A stretch of DNA of 64,000 bases, from assembly GCA_963681505.1 (NCBI GenBank), contig OY811974.1, positions 3,955,271 through 4,019,270 of the forward strand, given 5' to 3'. Shown here in pieces: positions 23,679 through 33,211 of the stretch (within the stretch, counting starts at the first letter, position 1; each line of letters begins with the position of its first letter). A program made the translations under genes and the position numbers. The notes under the pieces were generated by a model that saw only the letters and a program-made list of their open reading frames with translations, searched no databases and had not been told where the DNA came from. This stretch comes from Eunapius fragilis. Its lineage: Eukaryota; Porifera; Demospongiae; Spongillida; Spongillidae.

Positions 23679-26639
23679 TTAACCTGGAACGCATCTTCTA
23701 GACAGGATTGCCCTAGCTACTGACCTCACTAATGAAGTATTCAACCGCCCATAAATCTCTGTCAGGACCTTTGCCTTGGGGCAGTGCAGGGAGATTGAGA
23801 GGATGGAAGCTAGTCTAGCGAAGGTGTTCTGGGCCTCTTTACCCCAGTTCCCATACGATTCCACTGCCAGAGGAACGCATACCCACCCTAGCTCCTGACA
23901 CTTCGGGTCATTGGAAGAGTGCTTTCGGCACTCTGCTTTGTGAGCTGCAACACCTGCTGAATTACACGCGTCATGCAAAGTGGCAGGAGTGAGTGGGGAG
24001 GTAACAGTAACATCGAAGGCTGCTGGCTTCGCCCTTTCCCATGCATCGACTAGCACATCAGCTGGACGGGAGTTACTCTGGACTCTTGAAAGGCCTTGAC
24101 CAACCTCCACTCTTACCGATAGGTGAGCACGACGACAAAACTCTGCAAAGATGTTTCGCAGGCGATTGTGTCTGATGACAACGTCCCCACCATGTCTGCA
24201 TGATACCGCATGATGTCCGAGAGGATCCAAAGTGATATCGGGGCAGAATGGGCACACTGATTGAATAGAAGAGTTCATACCTAGCCACCACAACACTGCA
24301 ATTTGGTACTCGGCTGGATCAAGATGCAAGCCCAAACCCACCGAGGGGACAACTGAAAGCCAAGAGCTGGCATGAGGAGCAGAGGCAGAGAGAAGTCTTG
24401 CCTTATTGGCAGGAGAGGAAGTCATCAAGATAGACTGAAAAAGATGATCATCCAACTTCTTGCACAAGGCATGCTGGGACAGAGGAGAGGACAAAACAGA
24501 CTCCACTGTGATGACCTCTGCAGGGGACACAAGGCTGTTGAACTTCGAAATAGCGCCCAACAAGTGGCGATTACTAGCACTACCAAAACCTGAAGAAGAC
24601 AATGATGAGATGAAGGCAGCACATGAGTGGTAGGATAAAGAACGAAAGCCAAGTCCTCCAAAGCTAAGGCTAAGTTGCGCTTGCTTCCAGTGATCGTCTG
24701 CGATGTCAGCTGCTATGCAAATAGAGAAACAACGTCTTACCTCCTCATCAAAAAACTTCAGGGACTCACATGAGAGGCTAGGCGGAGTGGTTCTGGCTAA
24801 ATGCACTAATTTACAATAACTACCACAAATGCGAAGAAGAGAAGCTGCAACATGAAGGTCAGCGTCAGCCACCTCTACTAGGGCAGTGAGCAGCACCTTA
24901 GCCTTGGAACATTTCTCAGCAATGAAGTGAGAGCAATGCAAATAGTCACCTATCGGTACCCCAAGGATCTCTAAGTTAGGCAAAAGAGATGACTTCACAG
25001 CTGGTGGAAACAAATGGTTGCCTTGGGGACTGAAAACTTCACATTTGGAGAAATTGATGACCATGCCAATATGAGGTCCCAGTTCTTCAATAAGATGCAA
25101 AGCACGTAGGACTGCAGACCTTTTACCTGCAAGCACACCATCATCTAGGTACCATGCCTGAAGCAGAAGTTGTAAACATTCATCATCCGCATCAATGGTA
25201 GAAATGAGCTTCTGGAGAACAAGAGCAAACAGCATGGGCCCTAGCGGGTCCCCTTGTTGAACTCCAGATTGTGAACTTAAATGGCCCATGGGATGCCACA
25301 ATTCTGGGTGAGAGCCATAACACCAAGACACCCAGGGCAGGATTTCAGGGAAAAAAGCTGAGCATTCATCAAGGACTGCCTGTCTAGAAACTAGGTTGAA
25401 AGCATTTGTCATGTCCACTTTAAATATGACAAAATCCTCATCCTGCATCCAATGCTCTTCAATGCAATTTCGTAAACAATGGACAATCTTCTCAGCCCCT
25501 GCCCTGCAGGCCACTCCAAACTGTAGTGGCTGGAAAAAACTTGAAATCTTCTCCTTGAGAGAGGCACAAATGCACTTTCCAGCCAATCTTCTCAGGGATT
25601 CTCCCACAACAATTGGTCTGATATCTGGAGGAGAACCTTCCTTGTCCTTGTTTAGGGCTATTAGCCTACCACCAGCCATGAATTTAGATACTGCTTGAGG
25701 AGCCTTTCCTGACACTAAGAGGTTCACCACATCTCTAAGGGAGGAAGTGATTGGAGTTTGGAGTGGGACAGATATTACATCCAAGAGATGTTGGATACGA
25801 AGACCAGATGGCCCTGCCGCCGTGTCTTTGGGGAAGGATCTCAAGACTGCTCCAATGTCAAAGTTTGGATCAAGTGAAAAAGAGCCTGCAAGAACGCTTG
25901 GAATGATGGGAATTTCAGATGCTGGATTCTTGGCCTTCAATAACTGCCAGGTTGCATCATTATTAGGCGCAATGCCACTGGACAGCAGGGTCCGGCAAGC
26001 TTTTCCCAACATTCCACATCTACCAAAGGATACAGCCATGTCAACTGGTTTGCTTTGAGAGTTTTGATTCTTAGCAGATCCATCCCTCAGCTCATTAGCC
26101 CGACCTTTAGCCATATTCCAGAGACAAGTCAAGTCATTGTTGGCCCACAGGTTGCACAGGAAATCTATTGGCTGCAGCTTTTCGTGGCGTCCACCACGCT
26201 TTGTGGAAGGCAGAACACACTTAGGGAGCATAAATAATTTGAGCCATGCTTCCTCCGTATTTTCCTTTATGACACACCTCAAAGCTGATGACAGTGCTTT
26301 GGCAAAGGCTGGTCTTGACTTAGACGGAATGAACCGTAATGTAGGGAGATTTAATTGGCAGACTTCTTCAAAGGTGGGAAGGGTCACAGATGGTTGAGTG
26401 TTGAAGGACAAGCCATTGGAATTTAAAGGTTCGTTTGCTAACTGAGGTAGTGTAATCTCGACACCTGAGCATTTCCTGGAGTGAGAAGACATTCTTGAAT
26501 TAGCGACTGGCTGGGAGCAGTGGGAGCATATGTATGAGTCATTTTCCTCTAGCCATGAGATAGGAACCGCACCTGGTAGAATGCCTTGAGCATGGAGGGA
26601 CATGTGAGCACGCCACATGGAGGGAGCACATGTATACAT
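23679..26639 (-). CDS. Non-LTR retrotransposon ORF: reverse transcriptase with restriction-like endonuclease
   Basis: One uninterrupted 986-codon frame. The start at 26639 is the first ATG after an in-frame TAG. In order it has an N-terminal zinc finger (C38, C41, H53, C57), an RT domain at about residues 250-565 (AAGPSGLR at 274-281, VDMTNAF with D409, QQGDPLGP at 461-468, YLDD at 497-500), and a C-terminal region with CPFC at 796-799, GHH, RHN and RPADVLVD at 858-865 then FDVTV at 875-879, a PD-(D/E)XK endonuclease layout. This order is that of R2/NeSL/CRE-type elements, which nick target DNA and prime reverse transcription there. It lies in a USP intron on the same strand. Element ends and any target duplication were not identified. 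Confidence 0.85.
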   Translation of the reverse strand: MYTCAPSMWRAHMSLHAQGILPGAVPISWLEENDSYICSHCSQPVANSRMSSHSRKCSGVEITLPQLANEPLNSNGLSFNTQPSVTLPTFEEVCQLNLPTLRFIPSKSRPAFAKALSSALRCVIKENTEEAWLKLFMLPKCVLPSTKRGGRHEKLQPIDFLCNLWANNDLTCLWNMAKGRANELRDGSAKNQNSQSKPVDMAVSFGRCGMLGKACRTLLSSGIAPNNDATWQLLKAKNPASEIPIIPSVLAGSFSLDPNFDIGAVLRSFPKDTAAGPSGLRIQHLLDVISVPLQTPITSSLRDVVNLLVSGKAPQAVSKFMAGGRLIALNKDKEGSPPDIRPIVVGESLRRLAGKCICASLKEKISSFFQPLQFGVACRAGAEKIVHCLRNCIEEHWMQDEDFVIFKVDMTNAFNLVSRQAVLDECSAFFPEILPWVSWCYGSHPELWHPMGHLSSQSGVQQGDPLGPMLFALVLQKLISTIDADDECLQLLLQAWYLDDGVLAGKRSAVLRALHLIEELGPHIGMVINFSKCEVFSPQGNHLFPPAVKSSLLPNLEILGVPIGDYLHCSHFIAEKCSKAKVLLTALVEVADADLHVAASLLRICGSYCKLVHLARTTPPSLSCESLKFFDEEVRRCFSICIAADIADDHWKQAQLSLSFGGLGFRSLSYHSCAAFISSLSSSGFGSASNRHLLGAISKFNSLVSPAEVITVESVLSSPLSQHALCKKLDDHLFQSILMTSSPANKARLLSASAPHASSWLSVVPSVGLGLHLDPAEYQIAVLWWLGMNSSIQSVCPFCPDITLDPLGHHAVSCRHGGDVVIRHNRLRNIFAEFCRRAHLSVRVEVGQGLSRVQSNSRPADVLVDAWERAKPAAFDVTVTSPLTPATLHDACNSAGVAAHKAECRKHSSNDPKCQELGWVCVPLAVESYGNWGKEAQNTFARLASILSISLHCPKAKVLTEIYGRLNTSLVRSVARAILSRRCVPG

Positions 26640-26996
26640 AATAATAATTTTTTGTGTATGAAGCTAAATTACTAACATGAAAATAATAATACAAGTTTGA
26701 GTTCCTCAATGTATTCTTGTACAATATAACTAATTATTCAAAACAAAAACATGAATTACTATTAAAAAGTGTTCTGTACTGTAGGTTAAACAATGAGAAC
26801 AAAACAATCACTTAAGCTAAATGTACATGTATTTACATGTACATGCAATTATGCGGACCATTACAGTTCAATATTACAATCGCATTACTTTTTCATAGCT
26901 GTGTTGGCCCGTGTATAATTAGAGCATTGTAAGGCACTTCATAAACGTCAACTAGAGAGGCTTTGAAGATGGATTAATGCACATACCATGAGAGAC
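26640..26996. other. AT-rich intronic stretch
   Basis: Nothing gene-like is seen. It should include the 5' untranslated part of the retroelement at 23679-26639. It holds several TACATGTA-type palindromes (26821-26850). Confidence 0.5.
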
Positions 26997-27890
26997 GGGT
27001 CATTCCATGGCTGAATAAAATGAAGTTGGACACAATGCCTTTGATTTTTGTGCCAATTTTCATATATTTGTGTCCTGATATGAAAGTGACGTTGGCCCCA
27101 ACCAAAGTTTAATAAGGAATGCAAGCCCACTAAATTGCTTCCAAATCTGGTAAAGCAATGCCAAAACGCAAAAAGTTTTAATTCGGAACTTACAAATTTG
27201 CTACAACCTTTATGTGTATGAGGCTGCGTGCCCTACTTAGGCACAACCTACAGTGTACCAACGACTAAACATATGTGGGATGTATCAAACTGTGTTCAAA
27301 CTGCCAATTGGCACGCCTTGTTGTATATTTTCACAGAAGTTTGACATTCATATTCTACGTAATCCACAAGTGTTATATAGTGCCTCATTGAATGTAAAAA
27401 AGTTAAATTTGTATGCCTGTAGTAATTGCATAGCACACAAATATAACCAGTGATGCCTTGATCATGCATTGAAAATAGACAATGGTAATTATTTTAAAAA
27501 CTACTGTAAAGTTTTGCAATGTAGATGCATTAGCTAAAGATTGCAGTATGAGTTGCACAGCTTACTAAACAGTGGAATGTTTGCTCAGACAGACCCAAGT
27601 TACAATTATAAAGAAGTTGGAGAAGGAAATGTGAGTTTCTTATGCAATTATGAAAGAAATGATGAGATCTCAGACACGCACTACACCAACGTTTAACCTA
27701 GCCTTACAAAATACTTTTGTTCAATGCGAAGATGTTCTGTGTTTCAGATCTATTCTTTCGGTAGCAACGTGTACATCTTTGGTAAATACTTTGATGTAGT
27801 TGCTTGTACTTATACACATAAATTCTCAGTGTTTGTAGTCCTGTTGTAGCCATAAATATTTCTAATAGTCCTTTGTTTTGAGAATGACCC
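26997..27890. mobile_element. Element with GGGTCATTC inverted ends
   Basis: About 894 bp between GGGTCATTCCATGG at the left and GAGAATGACCC at the right. The ends match those of the longer foldback at 39763-41181. No target duplication or coding frame is evident. Confidence 0.45.
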
Positions 27891-28394
27891 ATACGATTTT
27901 TCTGAGGACAACAACAACATTCCTTGCCCCACACTTACAAAGATTGATAAGACATGATGTTATAATTTGTATTCTCTTGGTTTAGAACAGATACATATAC
28001 AGATTACGATTACAAGTACATTGTTGTTGCCACTATTATTTAATCACATGGATCCGCTTTCACCCAGTATGCATTCTTAACTGATTTTGTGAATACGAAA
28101 TGCATGAACATTATTATTCCATTAGACTGTAGCTATTTACACATGTATGTGTACATGCACATGCACATGTGTCTATGAATAATTTCTTTCATCATTGTAT
28201 ATAAGTAAGCTGTATGCACAAAATGCTTTTCAATGGGAATAACAAGTTAATAAAAGTATTCACACATTTATGGTCACACTTCTGGGCAAAAAATACAGAA
28301 TGACACAGAATGTAGATGCAGTTTTGTTTAGGCATAACTGAAGTATACTAAAAATGAGGACACATGGCTTACTAGTAAGTATGGTGAGACTTAC

Positions 28395-28417
28395 ACAGGA
28401 TCCTTGTGGAATTGAAA
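28395..28417 (-). CDS. Tentative 23-bp USP microexon
   Basis: Preceded on the minus strand by TTTCTTTCAG and followed by GTAAGT, both strong splice sites. Read in the phase needed to join the 23173-23252 exon, it gives SIPQGSC, fitting the L-S-(L/I)-P stretch that precedes the DCL box in USPs. It needs one base from the preceding exon to complete a leucine-type codon. The join to 37388-37446 still lacks one short exon. Such a small exon could be coincidence. Confidence 0.45.
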
Positions 28418-28506
28418 CTGAAAGAAACATAAGTGGATCACATTTTGTGGTAACCTAACGTGGCACAAGAAAGAAGTATTAGAAGTGATGTTTAATATTT
28501 TATTTG

Positions 28507-29503
28507 TAAACCTTAATTCTCCAGATCCAAGTCGTACGCGTAGGATCAATATTTGAAAATTCATTATAAACAGAAATGCAGGTTTTTGGCATTTTTCTAC
28601 TGCTGTTTGATGTGTTTATCGTGCTAAATTTACTAATTGTCAGTCTATTTTTCAAATCACACCCTTGGTTACACGATGCTAATAAGCAGATACAGTTCTT
28701 AAAAATGCATTATGTAGAGAATTGAATTGTCACAGAAAAAAGTTCAAGTATAACTTTTTTTGAATTTTTTTGTTGAAGCATGATTGTGTGCATTCTATGG
28801 CAGTGTTTTTACTCTAATTGGTTTTGCCATTTTTACCGAAAACACACTGTACATTTTCAAAATTTTGTCCATTCACTTGGCTATTCCCGCACAATGCGTC
28901 TGACAAATACGTATCGTTCATAAGCTTGTGGAGCTAGCAATTTCCAAATCATTGTATACTTTTTTATATGCTTAGTGCAAAAGACCTGTCTTACTACCCC
29001 CTTCTTTTAACATGTTGTTCTGATCTTCCCAACATTACTTTTTAGTACTTTAAGCTGCTTTGCAATTTACCGCAAATACCGTATAATCTCATATAAATGC
29101 CGCAGCGTTTATTCAGAACAAAATTAATTTTTTCAAGTGCTCGTGGTTTAAGTGTTTTCTCTTCAACTATATGCACAAATCAGATGCTATTTTAGTTGAA
29201 ATATGGTTGAAGAGAACACACTTAAACCACGAGCACTTGAAAAAATTAATTTTGTTCCCGAATAAACGCCGTGGCGTTTATATGAGATTATACGGTACAT
29301 CTTTTAGTATTGATTGCAATTGACAATCTTTGAAGAATTGCAAGAAAATAAAAAATATTTTCTGAATTAATAACTATTTTTACAGTACAATGAGATTTTG
29401 GTTTGTTCTTAGATCATATGAGTTTGCTAAAAATTAATTTTAACTTGCATCCTACGCGTAAGACGATAATCCTACGCATAGGACGACGGAAGAGTAAAGG
29501 TTA
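28507..29503. mobile_element. Possible piggyBac-like MITE with CGTAGGAT inverted ends
   Basis: GTCGTACGCGTAGGAT at 28531-28546 is mirrored by ATCCTACGCATAGGACGAC at 29469-29487. The outer flanks AACCTTAATTCT and AGAGTAAAGGTTAA are also roughly inverse. Ends of the form CCTTTACTC next to TTAA resemble piggyBac-type MITEs, but the left TTAA is degenerate. It encloses the palindromic MITE at 29077-29297. Confidence 0.35.
29077..29297. mobile_element. Palindromic MITE
   Basis: About 220 bp whose two halves are near-perfect reverse complements: TACCGTATAATCTCATATAA at one end and its inverse at the other, sharing the GTGCTCGTGGTTTAAGTGT block. The loop is only about 40 bp, so one strand could fold into a long hairpin. 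Confidence 0.75.
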
Positions 29504-29583
29504 ATTTCTAGAACATTAGAAGTTCTCATTAGAAAAATGGTTATTTGTGTAATTTGATCCATCAGCACAAACGAATGCCTAAA

Positions 29584-29657
29584 TAAGTTCACGTGAAAAT
29601 TGCCTATCGTGTATAAATACATAAAGTTATAAAAATGATTCACTTTGAAATCGCAAC
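29584..29657 (+). mobile_element. Terminal fragment of an A/B foldback
   Basis: GTTCACGTGAAAATTGCCTA and the following TAAAGTTATAAAAATGATTC match the tips of elements A and B. It runs directly into a GGGACAGTGTCC-family MITE, so the foldback family once reached this locus too. Confidence 0.65.
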
Positions 29658-29890
29658 ATCACCTATATGGTACTTTTTCAAAATTTCCAGAACAAGCAAA
29701 AAAAAAAGTAACGCTCGCATTGAAATGTATGGCTAATTATAAATTCAGCGCCTAATAACTTTGTGAGGGATAGTTCGATTTAGGATGCGTAAGGACCATT
29801 TGACAGAAGCTCATGGGTGTTCAAGGAAAATCAAAAAAATTGAAAACTTGAAAAACTAGCCAGAAGGGTGATTCTGCTGGACACTGTCCC
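29658..29890 (-). mobile_element. GGGACAGTGTCC-family MITE, outer copy
   Basis: The inverse of the copy at 35243-35492, with its GGGACAGTGTCC end pointing right at 29890. The distal end is missing about 25 bp. Confidence 0.75.
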
Positions 29891-29907
29891 GTATATACAG
29901 TATATAT

Positions 29908-30148
29908 GGAACTGTATATCCCCCAGCTGGGTAGTTTTTCAAGTTTTCAAAACTTTTCATTTTCCAAGTACTCCAAACAGCTTCTATCAAATGGTCCTTA
30001 CGCATCCTAAATTGGATTATCCATACAAAGTTATTAGGTACTGAATTTTTAATTAGCCATATATTTCAATGTAAGCGTTACTTTTCTTTTGCTTGTCCTG
30101 GAAAATTTGATAAAGTATCATAAGGTTGATTTTGCTGGACACTGTTCC
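29908..30148 (+). mobile_element. GGGACAGTGTCC-family MITE, variant left end
   Basis: The right end GGACACTGTTCC is of family type, but the left end reads GGAACTGTATATCCCCCAG. The same variant left end appears inverted at 35193-35224. Confidence 0.65.
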
Positions 30149-30160
30149 ATATAATTATAT

Positions 30161-30298
30161 GGGACGGTGTCCTGAAAAATCACTTTTCTGGGTAGTTTTC
30201 AAATTTTTTGATTTTCCGTGATATCGAGAGAGCTTCTTTCAAATGGTCCTTACACATCCAAAATTGGGCTATCCATCATAAAGTTATAAGGTACTGAA
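30161..30298 (+). mobile_element. MITE split by the Gypsy element (left part)
   Basis: It begins GGGACGGTGTCC and runs to TACTGAA, where the LTR element is inserted. The continuation resumes at 35115-35168. In intact family members the equivalent sequence is continuous. Confidence 0.75.
30294..30298. repeat. Target-site duplication CTGAA (left)
   Basis: The five bases before the LTR are CTGAA, and the same CTGAA follows the other LTR at 35115-35119. Five-base duplications are usual for Ty3/Gypsy-type integrases. Confidence 0.9.
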
Positions 30299-30522
30299 TG
30301 TGACAGAACTGACGGTAGCAATCAGTCTGCACACATCTTCTGGAATGCCTATACACCCCCCAATACCGTTCACGTTAGCCGGTATCTCGAAAAGGGCAAC
30401 CAACCTCTAATAATTCCACACGAAATGCATTTATACCTAGATTTCTATCCATGCGCATGCTCAAAGATTCTGCATGCATGTAATTGATCAAGAGCGCAGG
30501 CCCGTAGGTCTGGGCGCTCACA
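30299..30522 (-). repeat. 3' LTR
   Basis: 224 bp, TG...CA bounded. It differs from the other LTR at two sites near 30335-30345. The pol stop codon (30518-30520) lies in its first bases on the coding strand. Confidence 0.95.
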
Positions 30523-31522
30523 CTTCCTTCCCCTTCTCCTGCAGCAACGCCGTTGCTGGATTTCTTGACAGTGCGTCCGCGTTCAGGTTCATAGTCCCTG
30601 GTCGATGTTCCACCACAAAAGAGTAAGGTTGAAGGGCTAAGCTCCATCTGCATAGCTTTGCATTGTTTTCCTTGAGTTTTTCTAGCCACTCGAGTGCTCG
30701 ATGATCTGTTTGGACTACAAATTTCCTGCCCAGTAGATAGACCTTGAATGCATCTAACGCCAACTTAATAGCCAAACATTCCTTCTCAATAGTTGAGTAT
30801 CGTTGCTCCCTAGCCAATAACTTCCTGCTATAATAACCAACAGGGTGTTCCTGACCGTCCTCCTGTACTTGACTTAGAACGGCTCCCACTCCCCGATCAG
30901 AAGCATCAGTCTGTACGATAAATGTTTTTGAAACATCCGGGCTACTCAAAACTGGCTCTGAGATCAGCGCTTTCTTCAAAGTTTCAAACGCTCTTTGACA
31001 TCCTTCGTTCCACACCCCGCTATTAGGAACCGATTTCTTTGTTAAGTCTGTTAGCGGTGCTGCCACTGAAGCGAAATCTGGAATGAATCGTCTGTAATAC
31101 CCTGCAAGACCTAGAAATGCTCTGACCGCTGTCTTGGTGTCTGGCTTTGGGAAAGAGCTAATCGCTTCTACCTTGCTCAAAATTGGCTTCACAACTCCTC
31201 CTCCTACAATATATCCGAGGTACTCACAACTCCGCTTGGCAAATTTACTTTTGCTAAGCTTCACAGTAAGTCCAGCCTTTTCTATCCTCATTAGCACCTC
31301 CTGCAGTTGTTTCAGATGATCCTGCCAGTCACTGCTAAAAATGGCAAAATCATCTATGTAGGCTACAGCATAATCTTCACATCCCTGCAACAATCGATCC
31401 ATCAACCGCTGAAATGAAGCTGGGGCCCCACTAAGCCCAAACGGCATCACTGTAAACTGAAAACTACCAAAAGGAGTGACAAAAGCAGTTTTGCATTTAT
31501 CCTTATCTGCCATAGGAATCTG
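30518..31522 (-). pseudogene. pol, second part: RT catalytic core and RNase H
   Basis: The frame is open from just after the TGA at 31523-31525 to 30518 and is in the same frame as the integrase part. It contains the RT fingers/palm motif FGLSGAPASFQ, the catalytic YIDD (residues 52-55 of the 331-codon frame starting at 31513), the LGYIVGGG and YYRRFIPDF segments, then RNase H with QTDASDRGVGAVLSQ, STIEKE and QTDHRALEWL. These are family-typical and look complete. Only the stop at 31523-31525 separates it from upstream pol. Confidence 0.88.
30523..30541 (-). promoter_or_regulatory. Polypurine tract
   Basis: On the minus strand a run of about 18 purines (AGGAGAAGGGGAAGGAAG) directly precedes the 3' LTR, which is the expected place for plus-strand priming. 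It is also read as the last codons of pol. Confidence 0.85.
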
Positions 31523-33211
31523 TCAATACCCAGTTGTTAGGTCTAACGTAGTGATAAAGTCTGCTTTTCCTACACGGTCGATCAGCTCATCTATGCGAGG
31601 CATCAAATATGAATCGACCTGTGAAACTGAATTTAGCCTACATGTACGATAGTCCACACACAATCGTAACTCTCCATTTCTCTTTGGTACAACAACTATC
31701 GGGGACGCCCATTCACTACAGGTAGGCTCAATAATTCCACTCCGTTCCATTTCCTGAAGCTCCCTTTTTATAGAATTCCTATAGGCATGCGGCACCCGGT
31801 ACGGAGGCAATCTAACAGGCTTAGAGCTATTGGTATGGATCCGATGCTCATACAAAGTCGTTTTTCCAGGCTTGTTACTAAACACCTTTGCAAACCTCCC
31901 CAGCAACTCCTTAAGCTCCTTCTTTTGTCCGCTATCCAGCCCCTCCCCCATGTCAACAACTTGCCCCGCCTCACCACTCCGCCATGAAGGGATATCCGCT
32001 TCTTCCTGTATTTCCTCTACGAAGCATCCTTGATTTTCACGAACATGGAAGTCCTTGAGCATATTGACGTGGAACACCCGTTTTCTCTTTCTTCTGTCCT
32101 GCATGTCAATAAGGTAATTGACTTTACCCATTCGCTGCACCACTTGATAAGGCCCCTGCCATTGGGCAAGCAACCTGTTGGATGATGTTGGGAGTAGTAC
32201 CAGTACGGAATCGCCTGGCTTGAACTCGCGGAGTCGAGCACCCTTGTCGAACCAAGATTTCTGCCGACGTTGGGAGCTGGATAGATTTTCCTGCACCAGT
32301 TCAGACATCTCTCTGAGTCGTTCCCTTGTGGACAAAACGTAACTGATTACATTTTCATCAGTAGTCCTACTTGTTGTTTCCCAAACTTCTTTTAAGATGT
32401 CCAGTGGTCCCCGTACGTCCCGACCATATAAAAGCTCGAAAGGGGAAAATCCCGTTGATGCTTGCGGCACTTCCCGATATGCAAACAGTAGATAGGGAAT
32501 TTTCTTATCCCACTCTTTTCCTCCGTCCGTTCCCGTCTTTCGCAACATTGACTTCAACGTCTGGTTAAATCGTTCAACCAGGCCGTCAGTCTGCGGATGG
32601 TATGGGCTTGTGCGTATAGGGTGCACCTGTAAGAGCCTGTACAGTTCAGCAAGTAATTGCGACGTGAAATTTGCTCCTTGATCTGTTAAGATCTCCCTGG
32701 GTACACCCACACGAGCAAATACCTTAATAAGCTCCTCCGCCACACTTTCAGCATCAATGCTTTTGAGGGGCACCGCCTCCGGGTAGCGAGTTGCGTAATC
32801 ACATATTACGAGGATGTACTTGTTCCCTGCTTGACTTCTGGGAAGAGGGCCCACAATATCCATAGCAATGCGGCTAAATGGCTCTGAAACGATAGGAAGA
32901 GGAATCAATGGTGCTGGCTTAACCCCCTTAAATGAAGCCTTTTGACAAGCACTGCAAGTTTTACAATACATGTCTACGTCTCTAAAAATAGATGGCCAAA
33001 AAAACCTGCGCAATAGTCGTTGCCTGGTCCTATCCCTGCCTTGATGTCCTGCTATGGGAATATCATGAGACATCTCCAGTGCAACTTGCCTGCACTTCTT
33101 GGGTAGAACCAGCTGCTCAATCTCCATCTCCTCTCCTCTTCCCCTTGGTGTCCATCTTCTGTACAGCAACCCATCCCTTTTGAAGAACTCCCCTTTTGAT
33201 CCTCCTGTCAA
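31523..33211 (-). pseudogene. pol, first part: integrase and start of RT
   Basis: A 562-codon frame with the integrase HHCC zinc site (H49/H56 region, C83, C86 and C89 vicinity) and catalytic D118, D177 and E213, giving DD35E spacing. After it come a chromodomain-less GPY/F-like tail (QWQGPYQVV) and the N-terminal RT segment (from about residue 470, including SGIIEP, CVDYR and FITTLDL). The frame ends in TGA at 31523-31525, exactly where Gypsy RTs carry tryptophan (TGG), so a single nonsense change explains the break. It overlaps the end of the gag-protease frame by about 95 bp in the +1 frame, suggesting programmed frameshifting or internal initiation; I cannot tell which. Confidence 0.88.

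Noticed and set aside
24372..26397. Plus-strand frames opposite the 986-codon RT
   Set aside because: They are antisense shadows of the RT coding frame.
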